Shown here piece after piece: positions 22,663 through 33,332 of a stretch of 35,211 nt of DNA. Numbering within the stretch: the stretch's first letter is position 1; the number at the start of each line of letters is the position of its first letter. Origin of the DNA: Lachnospiraceae bacterium (GTDB taxonomy: Bacteria > Bacillota > Clostridia > Lachnospirales > Lachnospiraceae); contig JAITGA010000022.1 in assembly GCA_031280955.1 (NCBI GenBank), forward strand, positions 1-35,211, written 5' to 3'. Under the pieces are notes generated by a model, which worked only from the letters and a program-made list of their open reading frames with translations, did no database searches and had not been told where the DNA came from. Both the position numbers and the translations under genes were made by a program.

Positions 22663-23931
22663 ATGTCATTTATAAAGGATATTATCAGGGATCTTGCAAG
22701 ACGGATTATGGATTTGATACTTGCCAACACCCGGGTGGTAATGGCGGTGGTATTGGTGATTTGTGTCAGTGCCACAATTATTATTGCCATCAATGCTCGT
22801 GGACGAGTTGGGATGGCGGCGGCGGATGAAGATGTGGGCGAGCCGGGTACTACCACCGAGGGGGAAGAAAACGACTTTGACCCTTTGGATATTCCCGAGC
22901 TTCCGATGGAACTCAACAAGTATCCCGAGGTAAACCGCTTGATTACCGACTATTATCAAGCACTCACCAAGGGTGATAGTACTGCGGCATCACTTTTTCG
23001 CGTTGACCTTGATGAGCTGGACAAAATCCGCATCGAAGAGATGGCAAAATACATCATCGCCTATGAGGATATCGAGGTGTATACCAAACCCGGTTTGACA
23101 GAGGGCAGTTTTATGGTCTATATCTGCCATAATGCCAGACTTAGGGAGATAGATGTCTTAGTACCGGGGATGATGACTTATTACGTCATGCCTGACGAAG
23201 ACGGCAGGTTGGTCATCAGAATCATGGATGTTGATGATGATGTAAGGGAATACATTAGTGTTCTCAACTTCCAAGACAATCTCGTTGACTTATATAACCG
23301 TGTTCAGGCGGAGTTTAACGATCTTTTGGTCAACAATATAGAGGTTGACGAATATCTTGAATATATGAAAAGACGGTTGAGTGAAGATGTCGGAATAATA
23401 CTGGCGCAAATGCGGCAACCGGATATCTCCGTGGATATATTCCGTGATGACCCTGACCGGAATTCCGACAACGGTAACAACGGCAACGTCCATGCTCCTA
23501 CGGATGTGATGTGGCTGGCGCGGACGACAACGGTGGTCAATATCCGCAGCTCCGATTCGGAAAACGCCGAGAGGATTGACCGGGCGATTGCGGGACAGGA
23601 ATTTACCGTCTTGGAACAAAAATTAAATGGTTGGAGTCGCATCAGATACCAAAGAGGCGAGGCATTTATCAAGAGTGAGTTTTTGGAAATAATCAGCGAG
23701 ATCGGCGGCGCACCGCAATCAGCATCATCAGTCACCACGACAGGGCGGGTAAGGGTGACAAGTAATGGTGTTCGTGTCCGTTCATCACCGAATACGAACA
23801 GTGATGTGCTTGGTTCGGTTCAAAACGGAAGCCGTCTGGATATGGTTGAGCAGATGACTAACGGCTGGACGCAGGTAGTGTATGATAATCAAGTCGGTTA
23901 TATCAGATCCGACTTAGTTGCTGTGGAATGA
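22663..23931 (+). CDS. Membrane-anchored protein with two C-terminal SH3b domains
   Basis: A 422-residue protein. A short basic cytoplasmic start (RDLARRI) precedes one transmembrane segment at about residues 25-45. An acidic linker follows (EDVGEPGTTTEGEENDFDP), then a mixed alpha/beta domain of about 200 residues that I do not recognise, then two bacterial SH3 domains at about 275-345 and 355-422. Each SH3b starts with a VNIRSS or VRVRSSPN motif and ends in a GW.RI/VxY.xxxGYI pattern. SH3b domains typically bind peptidoglycan or cell wall glycans, so the protein probably tethers the membrane to the wall or senses its state. It lies behind tRNA-Arg and ahead of a signalling pair. Confidence 0.75.
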   Translation: MSFIKDIIRDLARRIMDLILANTRVVMAVVLVICVSATIIIAINARGRVGMAAADEDVGEPGTTTEGEENDFDPLDIPELPMELNKYPEVNRLITDYYQALTKGDSTAASLFRVDLDELDKIRIEEMAKYIIAYEDIEVYTKPGLTEGSFMVYICHNARLREIDVLVPGMMTYYVMPDEDGRLVIRIMDVDDDVREYISVLNFQDNLVDLYNRVQAEFNDLLVNNIEVDEYLEYMKRRLSEDVGIILAQMRQPDISVDIFRDDPDRNSDNGNNGNVHAPTDVMWLARTTTVVNIRSSDSENAERIDRAIAGQEFTVLEQKLNGWSRIRYQRGEAFIKSEFLEIISEIGGAPQSASSVTTTGRVRVTSNGVRVRSSPNTNSDVLGSVQNGSRLDMVEQMTNGWTQVVYDNQVGYIRSDLVAVE

Positions 23932-23962
23932 GGCTTGTAACTGATTAAGAAAGAGGTGTAGT

Positions 23963-25006
23963 GTGCAAAAAACAATCTTTGTGGTAGACGATAATGACAC
24001 AAACTTATCGATGGCAAAGGAGGCTTTGCGAGCACATTATCGAGTGCTGACGATGCCATCAGCAACGAAGATGTTTGCGCTGCTGGAAAAAATCACGCCG
24101 GACTTGATACTACTCGACATCGAAATGCCGGAAATGGACGGCTTTGAGGCTTTACAAGCACTCAAAAATGATGAAGAGCAAGCAAAGATACCCGTAATCT
24201 TCCTTACCAGTATGACCGATGTTTCCGTCGAGGTTCGCGGCTTTGAACTGGGTGTAATCGACTTTGTCACCAAGCCTTTTTCCGCCCCGGTTCTCAACAA
24301 CCGCATCAAAACCCATCTGGGAATAGATGAAATGATACGTGAGCGTACCTTACACCTCCAAGAAAAAACCCAACAATTACAAAACCTAAAGAGTGCCATC
24401 ATTTTCGGGTTTGCCGATTTGGTGGAAAACCGCGACAAGAATACCGGCGGTCACGTTGAGCGTACTGCCGCCTACATTGAGCTTTTGACCAAGGTAATGA
24501 TAGAGCGGGGGCTTTATGCTGAAGAGCTTAAAGATTTGGATATGGATCTTTTCGTTTCCTCGGCACGACTTCATGATGTCGGCAAGATTGCCATCTCAGA
24601 CACTATTCTCAATAAGCCGGGCAAGTTGACTGATGAAGAGTTCGTGACTATGAAATCGCATACCACCGAAGGAGAGATGGCGATTGACCAGATTGCGACC
24701 CGTTCAGATGACAAAGAGTTCCTCCACAATGCCAGACTTTTTGCCGGGTCACATCACGAGCGTTGGGACGGGAGGGGTTATCCCCGCGGCTTGGCAGGGG
24801 ATCAGATACCGCTCCAGGGACGAATCATGGCTATTGCTGATGTTTATGATGCTTTGGTTTCAGAAAGACCTTACAAGAAAGCCTTTACGACAGAACAGGC
24901 AGTTGATATTATCACAGAAGGTTCGGGAACTCAGTTTGAAGCGGCGATTGTCGATCTGTTTATTGAACTGAAAGACCAGTTTGAAATGGTGAGACAAAAA
25001 TACTAA
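23963..25006 (+). CDS. Response regulator with HD-GYP cyclic-di-GMP phosphodiesterase domain
   Basis: A 347-residue two-domain protein of the RpfG type. The receiver domain (residues 1-120) has the acidic pair DDND, the phosphoacceptor Asp52 in LLDIEMPEMDG, and TSM and KPF. A helical linker (about 125-150) leads to an HD-GYP domain with HDVGKIAI (His204, Asp205) and the full HHERWDGRGYPRGLAG signature, so it should be catalytically competent in breaking down c-di-GMP. The start codon is GTG at 23963 with AAGAGGTG before it; no ATG fits the family start. It lies 16 bases before the hybrid kinase, its likely phosphodonor. Confidence 0.92.
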   Translation: MQKTIFVVDDNDTNLSMAKEALRAHYRVLTMPSATKMFALLEKITPDLILLDIEMPEMDGFEALQALKNDEEQAKIPVIFLTSMTDVSVEVRGFELGVIDFVTKPFSAPVLNNRIKTHLGIDEMIRERTLHLQEKTQQLQNLKSAIIFGFADLVENRDKNTGGHVERTAAYIELLTKVMIERGLYAEELKDLDMDLFVSSARLHDVGKIAISDTILNKPGKLTDEEFVTMKSHTTEGEMAIDQIATRSDDKEFLHNARLFAGSHHERWDGRGYPRGLAGDQIPLQGRIMAIADVYDALVSERPYKKAFTTEQAVDIITEGSGTQFEAAIVDLFIELKDQFEMVRQKY

Positions 25007-25022
25007 GGAAGGAACTTAGCAG

Positions 25023-27536
25023 ATGAAGCAAATAATTAAGAGGAGACCTACAGAGTTTGTTCTTGTTTATATGTTGTTTTTCGCTTCCGCCGGAATGTTA
25101 TTGTTGGTAGCACTGCTGTTTTCTTACTATATTGACAAAATGGAAAAAACAGCTGAGGAAAGCATCCAACACCACTTACTGGTGGCGGCGCAATATGCAG
25201 CTGTCTATCTTACTGCCGAAGAACTGGATTTGTTTCATGAAGCTGAGGACATGGAAAGACCCGAATGGGATGAAATAAGGCTGAGGTTGCAAGACTTTGC
25301 CGAAAAGAATGAAGTTCTATATGTATATTATTGGCGACACATCGGTGACGGCTATTTCCAGTATATCATTGACAATGATGAAGACGAGGAATGGATGGTG
25401 ACACCGGAGGATATTTTCAGCATCGCCGATGACCCAACGACCGCTGATGCGGCGGCAAGCTTCATGAGTGGTGTGTCTTGGACATCAGATTTAGGTTCAT
25501 ACACATCTTCTTGGGACGGTTTGATATCAGGAGCCGCGCCTGTTTATGCCGCCGATGGTACAGTTTATGCCGCCGCCGGAGTTGATTTGGGTGATGAAGT
25601 GGTAATCACGATTCGCAATAATATCAGGACAATGCGTATTTTCCTGGTACTTTCTTTTGCTATTTCGATTATGGCAGGACTTTTGGGGATGCGCTCTTAC
25701 AACAAAAAAGCTATCCAAAGTGCCAAAGCCAACTTGTCAAAGAGTCAGTTCCTTTCGACGATGAGCCATGAAATCCGCACTCCCATGAATGCAATCCTCG
25801 GAGTCACGGAGATTCAACTCCAAAATGATACCATCGATGCAAATGTGCGTGAGGGATTTGAAAAAATCTTCACCTCCGGCGATATGCTGTTAAGTATCAT
25901 CAATGATATCCTCGATTTGTCGAAGATAGAAGCCGGTAAGTTGGAGCTTTTGATTGAAAACTACGATGTTGCCAGTTTGATTAACGATACTGCCCAAATC
26001 AATGTTACCCGCATCGGCAGCAAGCCGATCAAGTTCCACATCAAGGTTGATGAAAACCTGCCCGCACAGATGGCAGGTGACGAACTGCGGATCAAGCAAG
26101 TTACCAACAATATCCTCTCTAATGCCTTTAAGTATACATCCGAGGGTGAAGTCACCCTGCGTGTCTTTGGCGAAGATGAAACCGACGAGTCTATCACAAT
26201 GGTCATTGCTGTGAGCGATACGGGACAGGGGATGAGCAAGGAACAGGTGGCGAAACTCTTTGAGGAATACTCCCAGTTCAATATGGAAGCCAACCGCTCT
26301 ATCGAGGGAACAGGTCTGGGGCTTAGTATTACATACAATCTGATTAGCCTGATGAATGGGACGATATCGGTGGAAAGTGAAAAAGGCAAAGGTTCTACCT
26401 TTACCATTCGTCTGCCGCAGGTCAAACTAAATGGGGATATCCTCGGCAAGGATGTTGCCGACAATTTGAGTGACTTCCGTGCCCGCAAGCGCAGTGAAAT
26501 GAAGCGGGCGCAGATCAAACGCGATCCGATGCCTTACGGTAGTATCCTCGTAGTTGATGATGTCGAGACCAACAGATATGTAGCCTTGGGATTGATGGCT
26601 CCATATGAGTTGAGCCTTGATTCGGCTGACAGCGGCTTCGTGGCAATTGATAAGGTGAAAAGAGGGAACAAGTACGATATCATCTTCATGGATCATATGA
26701 TGCCGGAAATGGATGGAGTGGAAGCGACCAAGATTTTGCGGGATATGGGATATACTGAGCCGATTGTTGCCTTGACGGCAAATGTAGTTGCCGGACAAGC
26801 GGAGATATTCCTCAATAATGGTTTCGATGACTTCATCTCCAAACCGATCGATATTCGCCATTTGAATGCCGTCCTCAATAAATGGATACGTGACAAACAA
26901 CCGCCTGAGGTGGTTGCAGAAGCAAGAAAGCAAGCAGAACTCAGGCTGGAAAATATTGCAAATACGACGGCATCAGATGAAGATGAAGTCGGGGTGATGG
27001 ATGCCAATGTCGTTGAATCATTTGTCCGTGACGCACAAAAATCACTCAAAGCCTTGGAAGCGGTTTTTGATGTGGAAAGACCACTCAATGAGGCAGAAGT
27101 CAGGACTTATATCATTCATACTCATGGAATGAAAAGTGCGCTTGCCAACATCGGCAATATCAGCTTGTCCGATACCGCCGGGAAGTTGGAAGATAGTGCG
27201 CGGGATGGTGATTTCGATACTGTAATGAAGGAATCGAAGCCATTCATTTCCGCCTTGCGTGCCTATCTGGAGGAAGTCAAACCGCCGGAAGATGAGGAGG
27301 ATGTGGACTGTAGCGATGAGGATTTGACACTCCTCAATGAAAAATTAAACATAATCAAAGCTGCATGTGTTGAGTACGACGGGAATGCTGCGGAAATGAC
27401 CCTGAATGAGTTACGCCAAAGGTCATGGCCGAAGCAAATAAAAGATATGCTGACGATGATAAATGAATATTTGTTACACAGTAATTTTGACGAAGCAGTA
27501 ACAACGATAGATAACTATGTGAATCATCAGGGGTAA
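25023..27536 (+). CDS. Hybrid sensor histidine kinase with receiver and HPt domains
   Basis: An 837-residue membrane sensor. It has transmembrane segments at about 17-38 and 203-223, with an extracellular domain between them that has a Cache-like look (VYYWRHIGDG onward). A HisKA domain follows with SHEIRTPMNA (His249), then HATPase motifs (NNILSNAFKYT, DTGQGMS, GTGLGLSI). The receiver domain contains Asp557 in FMDHMMPEMDG, and a C-terminal HPt domain has THGMKSALANIG (His701). This gives a full internal phosphorelay His249-Asp557-His701 that could pass phosphate to the HD-GYP regulator encoded just upstream. The ligand is unknown. Confidence 0.92.
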   Translation: MKQIIKRRPTEFVLVYMLFFASAGMLLLVALLFSYYIDKMEKTAEESIQHHLLVAAQYAAVYLTAEELDLFHEAEDMERPEWDEIRLRLQDFAEKNEVLYVYYWRHIGDGYFQYIIDNDEDEEWMVTPEDIFSIADDPTTADAAASFMSGVSWTSDLGSYTSSWDGLISGAAPVYAADGTVYAAAGVDLGDEVVITIRNNIRTMRIFLVLSFAISIMAGLLGMRSYNKKAIQSAKANLSKSQFLSTMSHEIRTPMNAILGVTEIQLQNDTIDANVREGFEKIFTSGDMLLSIINDILDLSKIEAGKLELLIENYDVASLINDTAQINVTRIGSKPIKFHIKVDENLPAQMAGDELRIKQVTNNILSNAFKYTSEGEVTLRVFGEDETDESITMVIAVSDTGQGMSKEQVAKLFEEYSQFNMEANRSIEGTGLGLSITYNLISLMNGTISVESEKGKGSTFTIRLPQVKLNGDILGKDVADNLSDFRARKRSEMKRAQIKRDPMPYGSILVVDDVETNRYVALGLMAPYELSLDSADSGFVAIDKVKRGNKYDIIFMDHMMPEMDGVEATKILRDMGYTEPIVALTANVVAGQAEIFLNNGFDDFISKPIDIRHLNAVLNKWIRDKQPPEVVAEARKQAELRLENIANTTASDEDEVGVMDANVVESFVRDAQKSLKALEAVFDVERPLNEAEVRTYIIHTHGMKSALANIGNISLSDTAGKLEDSARDGDFDTVMKESKPFISALRAYLEEVKPPEDEEDVDCSDEDLTLLNEKLNIIKAACVEYDGNAAEMTLNELRQRSWPKQIKDMLTMINEYLLHSNFDEAVTTIDNYVNHQG

Positions 27537-27642
27537 CGTCGGGTGTATTTTTTCTCTGAATATCACTTAGTGACGTTTGTTTGCTGACGTAAATAATTAC
27601 AGGTCAAAACAATAACAGACAGCAACTTTCATAAGGGGGTAA

Positions 27643-28980
<1,338 letters not shown>

Positions 28981-28999
28981 CAACGAAATCAGGTAAAAT

Positions 29000-31801
29000 A
29001 TGAGTAAACCGATATCCGGCTTTGCCCCGATTGCCGCTAGTGTTGCCGGTGAGGGTGCAGTACTTTTGAAGAATGAAAATGAGGTTCTTCCCATTTCTCG
29101 TGAGGAAAAGGTGTCCTTTTTTGGTCGATGCCAGTTTGATTATTATTGCTGCGGAACCGGCTCAGGCGGGATGGTAAATACTGCCTACAAAACCAACCCC
29201 ATCGCTGAGCTGCGAAAAAAGAGTGACATCGTCAATGAAGAACTGGCTGCCATCTACGAAGCGTGGATTGCGGTAAACCCTGTGAATAAAGGTGACGGCG
29301 GCTTCGCTTCTGAACCTTGGTTTCAAGAGGAAATGCCGCTAGATGAAGAGATGGTAAAGGTGGCGCGGACGAAATCAACGAAAGCAGTAATCGTCATCGG
29401 GCGCACCGCAGGGGAGGAAGTGGACAATCACCTTGAAGCGGGGAGCTTGCTACTCACGGAAAAAGAAGAAGCAATGCTGACGCTGGTGACGGGACACTTT
29501 GCCGCAGTCTGTGTTGTACTCAATGTCTCCAATATCATTGATTTTACTTTTATGGCTGATGACAAATGGGGAAAGAAAGTTGACACTTTGCTTTTAGCAT
29601 GGCAGGGGGGGCAGGAGGGCGGACTTGCCCTTGCGGATTTGCTTCTTGGCGAAACTACTCCCAACGGCAAACTTCCTGATACGATCGCCCTTGCGATTGA
29701 TGATTACCCATCTTCACCATATTATGGCGACCGCGTTTTTAATCTCTATGTGGAAGATATTTATGTCGGTTATCGCTATTTTGAAACTTTTGCTCCGCAA
29801 AAGACACTCTATGAGTTCGGTTACGGACTCTCATACACATCATTTGATGTGAGCTTTGCTGTTAGTGAAAAAGTAAGTTTTAGTGAATTAGCAGATGGAC
29901 ACCTTTCATTGACTGCATCGGTCAAAAATGTTGGCAGCAAATATTCCGGCAAAGAAGTCTTGCAAATATATTACCAAGCACCGCAGGGCAAACTGGGACA
30001 ACCAAGAAGACAGCTGCTTGATTATCAAAAGACTAAGCTGTTAGCCGCAGGCGAATCAGAAACGATTACGTTTTCACTTGATGCCCGAAAAATGAAAAGC
30101 TATGATGACAGCGGCGTGAGCGGTCATAAGTCAAGCTATGTCATGGAAGCAGGAGATTATCAGCTGTATTGTGGTACTAGTGTCAAGGAATGTAGCTTGA
30201 TAGGCACAGTTCATCTGGAAGAGTTGATGATAGTCGAGACTTTGACGGAGGCATTGGCTCCGGTACGTGATTTCACACGGATGAAACCGCTACTCCAAGC
30301 AGATGGCAGAGTAGACGTGACTTTCGAACAAGTACCCATGCGGACAGTTGATTTGGCAGCACGAGTCGCCGCCAATCTGCCGCCGAGTATCGCTGCGACA
30401 GGGAATCAAGGCTATCTCCTAAGTGATGTCCGCAGCGGCAAGGTGACACTTGATGATTTCATTGCCCAGCTTAGTGATGAAGAAATGGCGGCGATGTGCC
30501 GTGGGGAGGGTCCCGGGCATCCCGAGGTGATGGAAGGGACGACTTCGGCTTTTGGCAGCGTCAGCGATGCTTTGATTAGATATGGAATCCCGCTTGCCTG
30601 TACAGCAGACGGGCCTTCGGGTATTCGTCTTGATGGCGGGCATTTGGCAACCCTGATGCCGATAGGTACATTGGTGGCAGCGACTTTTAATGATGCTTTG
30701 GTCGAAGAAATGTATGCTTATGAGGGGCAAGAGCTAGTCGGTTATGGGATTGATACCTTGCTGGGACCGGGGATGAACATTCACCGCAATCCTCGTAACG
30801 GTCGCAACTTCGAGTATTATTCAGAAGACCCGCTCCTCTCGGGACGGATGGCGGCAGCGGCACTTAGGGGTCTGGAAGCAGGTGGTTGTCCCGGCACAAT
30901 CAAGCACTTTGCCTGTAACAATCAAGAAATCAGTCGTCACGATGCCGACTCGGTGGTTTCGGAACGAGCCCTTAGGGAGATTTACCTACGTGGCTTTGAA
31001 ATCGCCGTCAAGGAGGGTGGGGCTCGTTCACTAATGACTTCCTACAATCCTCTCAATGGACATTGGACAGCATCCAACTATGACCTTAACACCACTATTT
31101 TGCGCGGGGAATGGGGTTTCGAGGGCATCATCATGACCGACTGGTGGGCAAAGATGAACAGTGTCGAGGACGGCGGTGTCGGAAGCGGCAGTAAACTCCG
31201 TGATATGGTACGGGCAGGGAATGACCTTTATATGCCGGTACAAGTCTTTGGTGCGGCTCTCAACTCCGCTGATGATGATATCATAGAATCGTTAAACAAC
31301 GGTACACTTACCCGAGGAGAATTAGGGGAGCGGGCAAAATATATCCTCTGCTTTCTGATGAAGTCAAAGGCGATGGAGAGGAAGCGGGAAGTGACAGCGG
31401 TATCCATCAGACCGAAACCACTATCATCACAGCAAAAAGAAGCGTACAAAAATGAATTGACCGACTCGGTCAACGAGGGGATTGCCACGGCTAACGGAAA
31501 GCAAACCTATGAAATCCCGGTGGTCATGGGGCAAAATATCTTTTTTTCCGTAAAAGCGGATGGAGACTACATGGTTGCAACCCGGCTCAGGTCGAACAAA
31601 CCCAATACTGCCCAGGTCGGCGGGTTGTTTTCTATAAATGATGAACCGATTGCCCGCATTGCCTCACGAGGTACTGACGGCAAGTGGGTAAAGCAGGCTT
31701 TGCAAAGAATAGGGTTAAGTGAGGGGCTTTACTGTTTGCGAGTGGAAGAGACCTTGGCACATATGGAAGTCGAGAAGATTCATTTCATTCCATTAGATTA
31801 A
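29000..31801 (+). CDS. Glycoside hydrolase family 3 enzyme, circularly permuted
   Basis: A 933-residue GH3 beta-glycosidase in the reversed domain order: the alpha/beta sandwich domain (about 1-230), a fibronectin III-like domain (about 270-400), then the (beta/alpha)8 barrel (about 470-800). This permutation is known from Ruminococcus albus-type beta-glucosidases. Barrel motifs are CTADGPSGIRL, GPGMNIHRNPRNGRN, KHFACNNQE and the nucleophile Asp714 in IMTDWW. The acid/base is probably the GEE glutamate in the sandwich domain (GRTAGEEVDNH). There is no signal peptide, so it should be cytoplasmic and act on imported oligosaccharides or aryl glycosides; beta-glucosidase is the likeliest activity. 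A tail of about 100 residues after the barrel looks like a beta-sandwich. The ribosome binding site is weak (AGGT). Confidence 0.88.
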   Translation: MSKPISGFAPIAASVAGEGAVLLKNENEVLPISREEKVSFFGRCQFDYYCCGTGSGGMVNTAYKTNPIAELRKKSDIVNEELAAIYEAWIAVNPVNKGDGGFASEPWFQEEMPLDEEMVKVARTKSTKAVIVIGRTAGEEVDNHLEAGSLLLTEKEEAMLTLVTGHFAAVCVVLNVSNIIDFTFMADDKWGKKVDTLLLAWQGGQEGGLALADLLLGETTPNGKLPDTIALAIDDYPSSPYYGDRVFNLYVEDIYVGYRYFETFAPQKTLYEFGYGLSYTSFDVSFAVSEKVSFSELADGHLSLTASVKNVGSKYSGKEVLQIYYQAPQGKLGQPRRQLLDYQKTKLLAAGESETITFSLDARKMKSYDDSGVSGHKSSYVMEAGDYQLYCGTSVKECSLIGTVHLEELMIVETLTEALAPVRDFTRMKPLLQADGRVDVTFEQVPMRTVDLAARVAANLPPSIAATGNQGYLLSDVRSGKVTLDDFIAQLSDEEMAAMCRGEGPGHPEVMEGTTSAFGSVSDALIRYGIPLACTADGPSGIRLDGGHLATLMPIGTLVAATFNDALVEEMYAYEGQELVGYGIDTLLGPGMNIHRNPRNGRNFEYYSEDPLLSGRMAAAALRGLEAGGCPGTIKHFACNNQEISRHDADSVVSERALREIYLRGFEIAVKEGGARSLMTSYNPLNGHWTASNYDLNTTILRGEWGFEGIIMTDWWAKMNSVEDGGVGSGSKLRDMVRAGNDLYMPVQVFGAALNSADDDIIESLNNGTLTRGELGERAKYILCFLMKSKAMERKREVTAVSIRPKPLSSQQKEAYKNELTDSVNEGIATANGKQTYEIPVVMGQNIFFSVKADGDYMVATRLRSNKPNTAQVGGLFSINDEPIARIASRGTDGKWVKQALQRIGLSEGLYCLRVEETLAHMEVEKIHFIPLD

Positions 31802-31810
31802 GGAGACAAA

Positions 31811-32716
31811 ATGCATAATGAGTTGTTTAGTATCGGGAGTGTGACAGTTTATAGCTATGGCGTGATGTTGGCAATAGGGGTAATCGCTTGCTTCTTCATG
31901 GCTGATCGGCGAGCACCGAAGTTTGGTCTCGACCCAGATATCATCTTCAATGCCGGATTTATCTCGATAATAGTCGGTTTCATCTCTTCGAAACTGTTAT
32001 ATATCATCGTCGATATTCCCAATATAATCGCCAGCAGCGACCCTTGGCGAGCTATCCTTAACAGCGGTTTCGTCGTCTACGGCGGCTTAATAGGCGGGGT
32101 ACTGACGGGACTTATCTATTTGCGGAGAAAAAAAGTTCCCTTTCTGCCGTACTTTGACCTCGCTGCTCCCTCAATGGTGATAGCCCAGGCATTTGGGCGG
32201 ATTGGCTGCTTCCTTGCCGGTTGCTGTTATGGTTGCCGTACCGAAACAGCGATAGGCGTGGTTTTCTCAGGGTCACGACATGCACCCAATGGGGTATCAA
32301 TCATCCCGACACAGTTGATTTCTAGTTTCGGCAACTTCATTATCATGTTCATCTTGCTCTGGTATGCCAACAAGCGTCCCAAAGCAGGACGAGTCGGCGC
32401 ACTTTATATCATGCTTTACTCAGTCGGGCGTTTTGCACTAGAGTTTTTCCGTGATGACAACCGTGGTTACTGGGGAGCGTTTTCCACTTCACAATGGATA
32501 GCGATAGCGTTACTGCCACTTGGAATCTGGCTGTTCGTCAGTGCCAAGGAAACAGTTACTGCTACAGCAGCAGTTACTGCTGCGGAGACAGTAACGGATA
32601 AAGTAGTGAAAGTACCGGAAAAAGATGAAACGAATACAACGAATAAGACTAAGAAAAACAAGAAAGCCAAAGCAACCAAGGAAGTAAAAAAACCGGAAAC
32701 CGATGAAGATAAATGA
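31811..32716 (+). CDS. lgt: Prolipoprotein diacylglyceryl transferase
   Basis: Lgt transfers diacylglycerol to the lipobox cysteine of preprolipoproteins; a substrate such as the protein at 545-2806 would be typical. The 301-residue protein has about seven membrane segments and the signature FGRIGCFLAGCCYG with the essential arginine. The segment aligned with the E. coli His103 motif reads VVYGGLIGG, with Tyr in the His position, a variant I associate with clostridial Lgts. Residues of about 245-301 are a low-complexity tail rich in T, K and E (KKNKKAKATKEVKKPE) that is not part of the usual fold. AAGGAG precedes the start, and the end overlaps the next gene by 14 bases. Confidence 0.92.
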   Translation: MHNELFSIGSVTVYSYGVMLAIGVIACFFMADRRAPKFGLDPDIIFNAGFISIIVGFISSKLLYIIVDIPNIIASSDPWRAILNSGFVVYGGLIGGVLTGLIYLRRKKVPFLPYFDLAAPSMVIAQAFGRIGCFLAGCCYGCRTETAIGVVFSGSRHAPNGVSIIPTQLISSFGNFIIMFILLWYANKRPKAGRVGALYIMLYSVGRFALEFFRDDNRGYWGAFSTSQWIAIALLPLGIWLFVSAKETVTATAAVTAAETVTDKVVKVPEKDETNTTNKTKKNKKAKATKEVKKPETDEDK

Positions 32717-33329
32717 ACGTGACCTGCTCCGCAAAGAATACCGGGCTAAACGCGAGCAGTTAAGTGAGGAAGAAAGGCGTAAAAAAAGCGGGGTTATCAT
32801 CAAAAAGCTGACTTCGCTTTTGGTTTATCATGAAGCAAGGATAATTCTTACATATATTGAGTATGGTAGCGAGGTACGGACTTCGGACTGGGTAGAGTTT
32901 GCCTTGTCAGAGGGGGAAAAGCGGATCTTTTGTCCAAAAGTTACCAGTGATTCCGATAATGACAAAGGAGATTACCGAACCGCAGAAATGGAGTTTTTTG
33001 AAATCACGACGATGAAACAACTGACAGAGGGTTACAGAGGGATAAGCGAACCTGAGAGTCGTAACAGTCAGCTTTTCAGCAAGGAGTTTGCTGAGCAAAA
33101 TCGAGTATTGATGGTGATACCGGGCTTGGTTTTTGACCCGAAAGGGGGTAGACTGGGATATGGCGGCGGTTTTTATGACCACTACCGCAAGCGTTCTTAT
33201 CTTTCTGCCATCACTACCGTTGCCCTTGCTTTTGACTGTCAGATTTACAAAGAAGTACCGTTTTCTGATAATGACATCAAGACAGATATGTTGATTACGG
33301 AAACAAACGCATACACATGGGGAGGATGA
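32703..33329 (+). CDS. ygfA: 5-formyltetrahydrofolate cyclo-ligase
   Basis: Converts 5-formyl-THF to 5,10-methenyl-THF with ATP, recycling a stored folate. The 208-residue product has the family N-terminus (LLRKEYRAKREQLS), the phosphate-binding KKSGVIIKKL region and the signature VIPGLVFDPKGGRLGYGGGFYDHY. It starts inside the end of lgt (14-base overlap), so translation is likely coupled. proA begins four bases after it. Confidence 0.92.
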   Translation: MKINERDLLRKEYRAKREQLSEEERRKKSGVIIKKLTSLLVYHEARIILTYIEYGSEVRTSDWVEFALSEGEKRIFCPKVTSDSDNDKGDYRTAEMEFFEITTMKQLTEGYRGISEPESRNSQLFSKEFAEQNRVLMVIPGLVFDPKGGRLGYGGGFYDHYRKRSYLSAITTVALAFDCQIYKEVPFSDNDIKTDMLITETNAYTWGG

Positions 33330-33332
33330 GAG

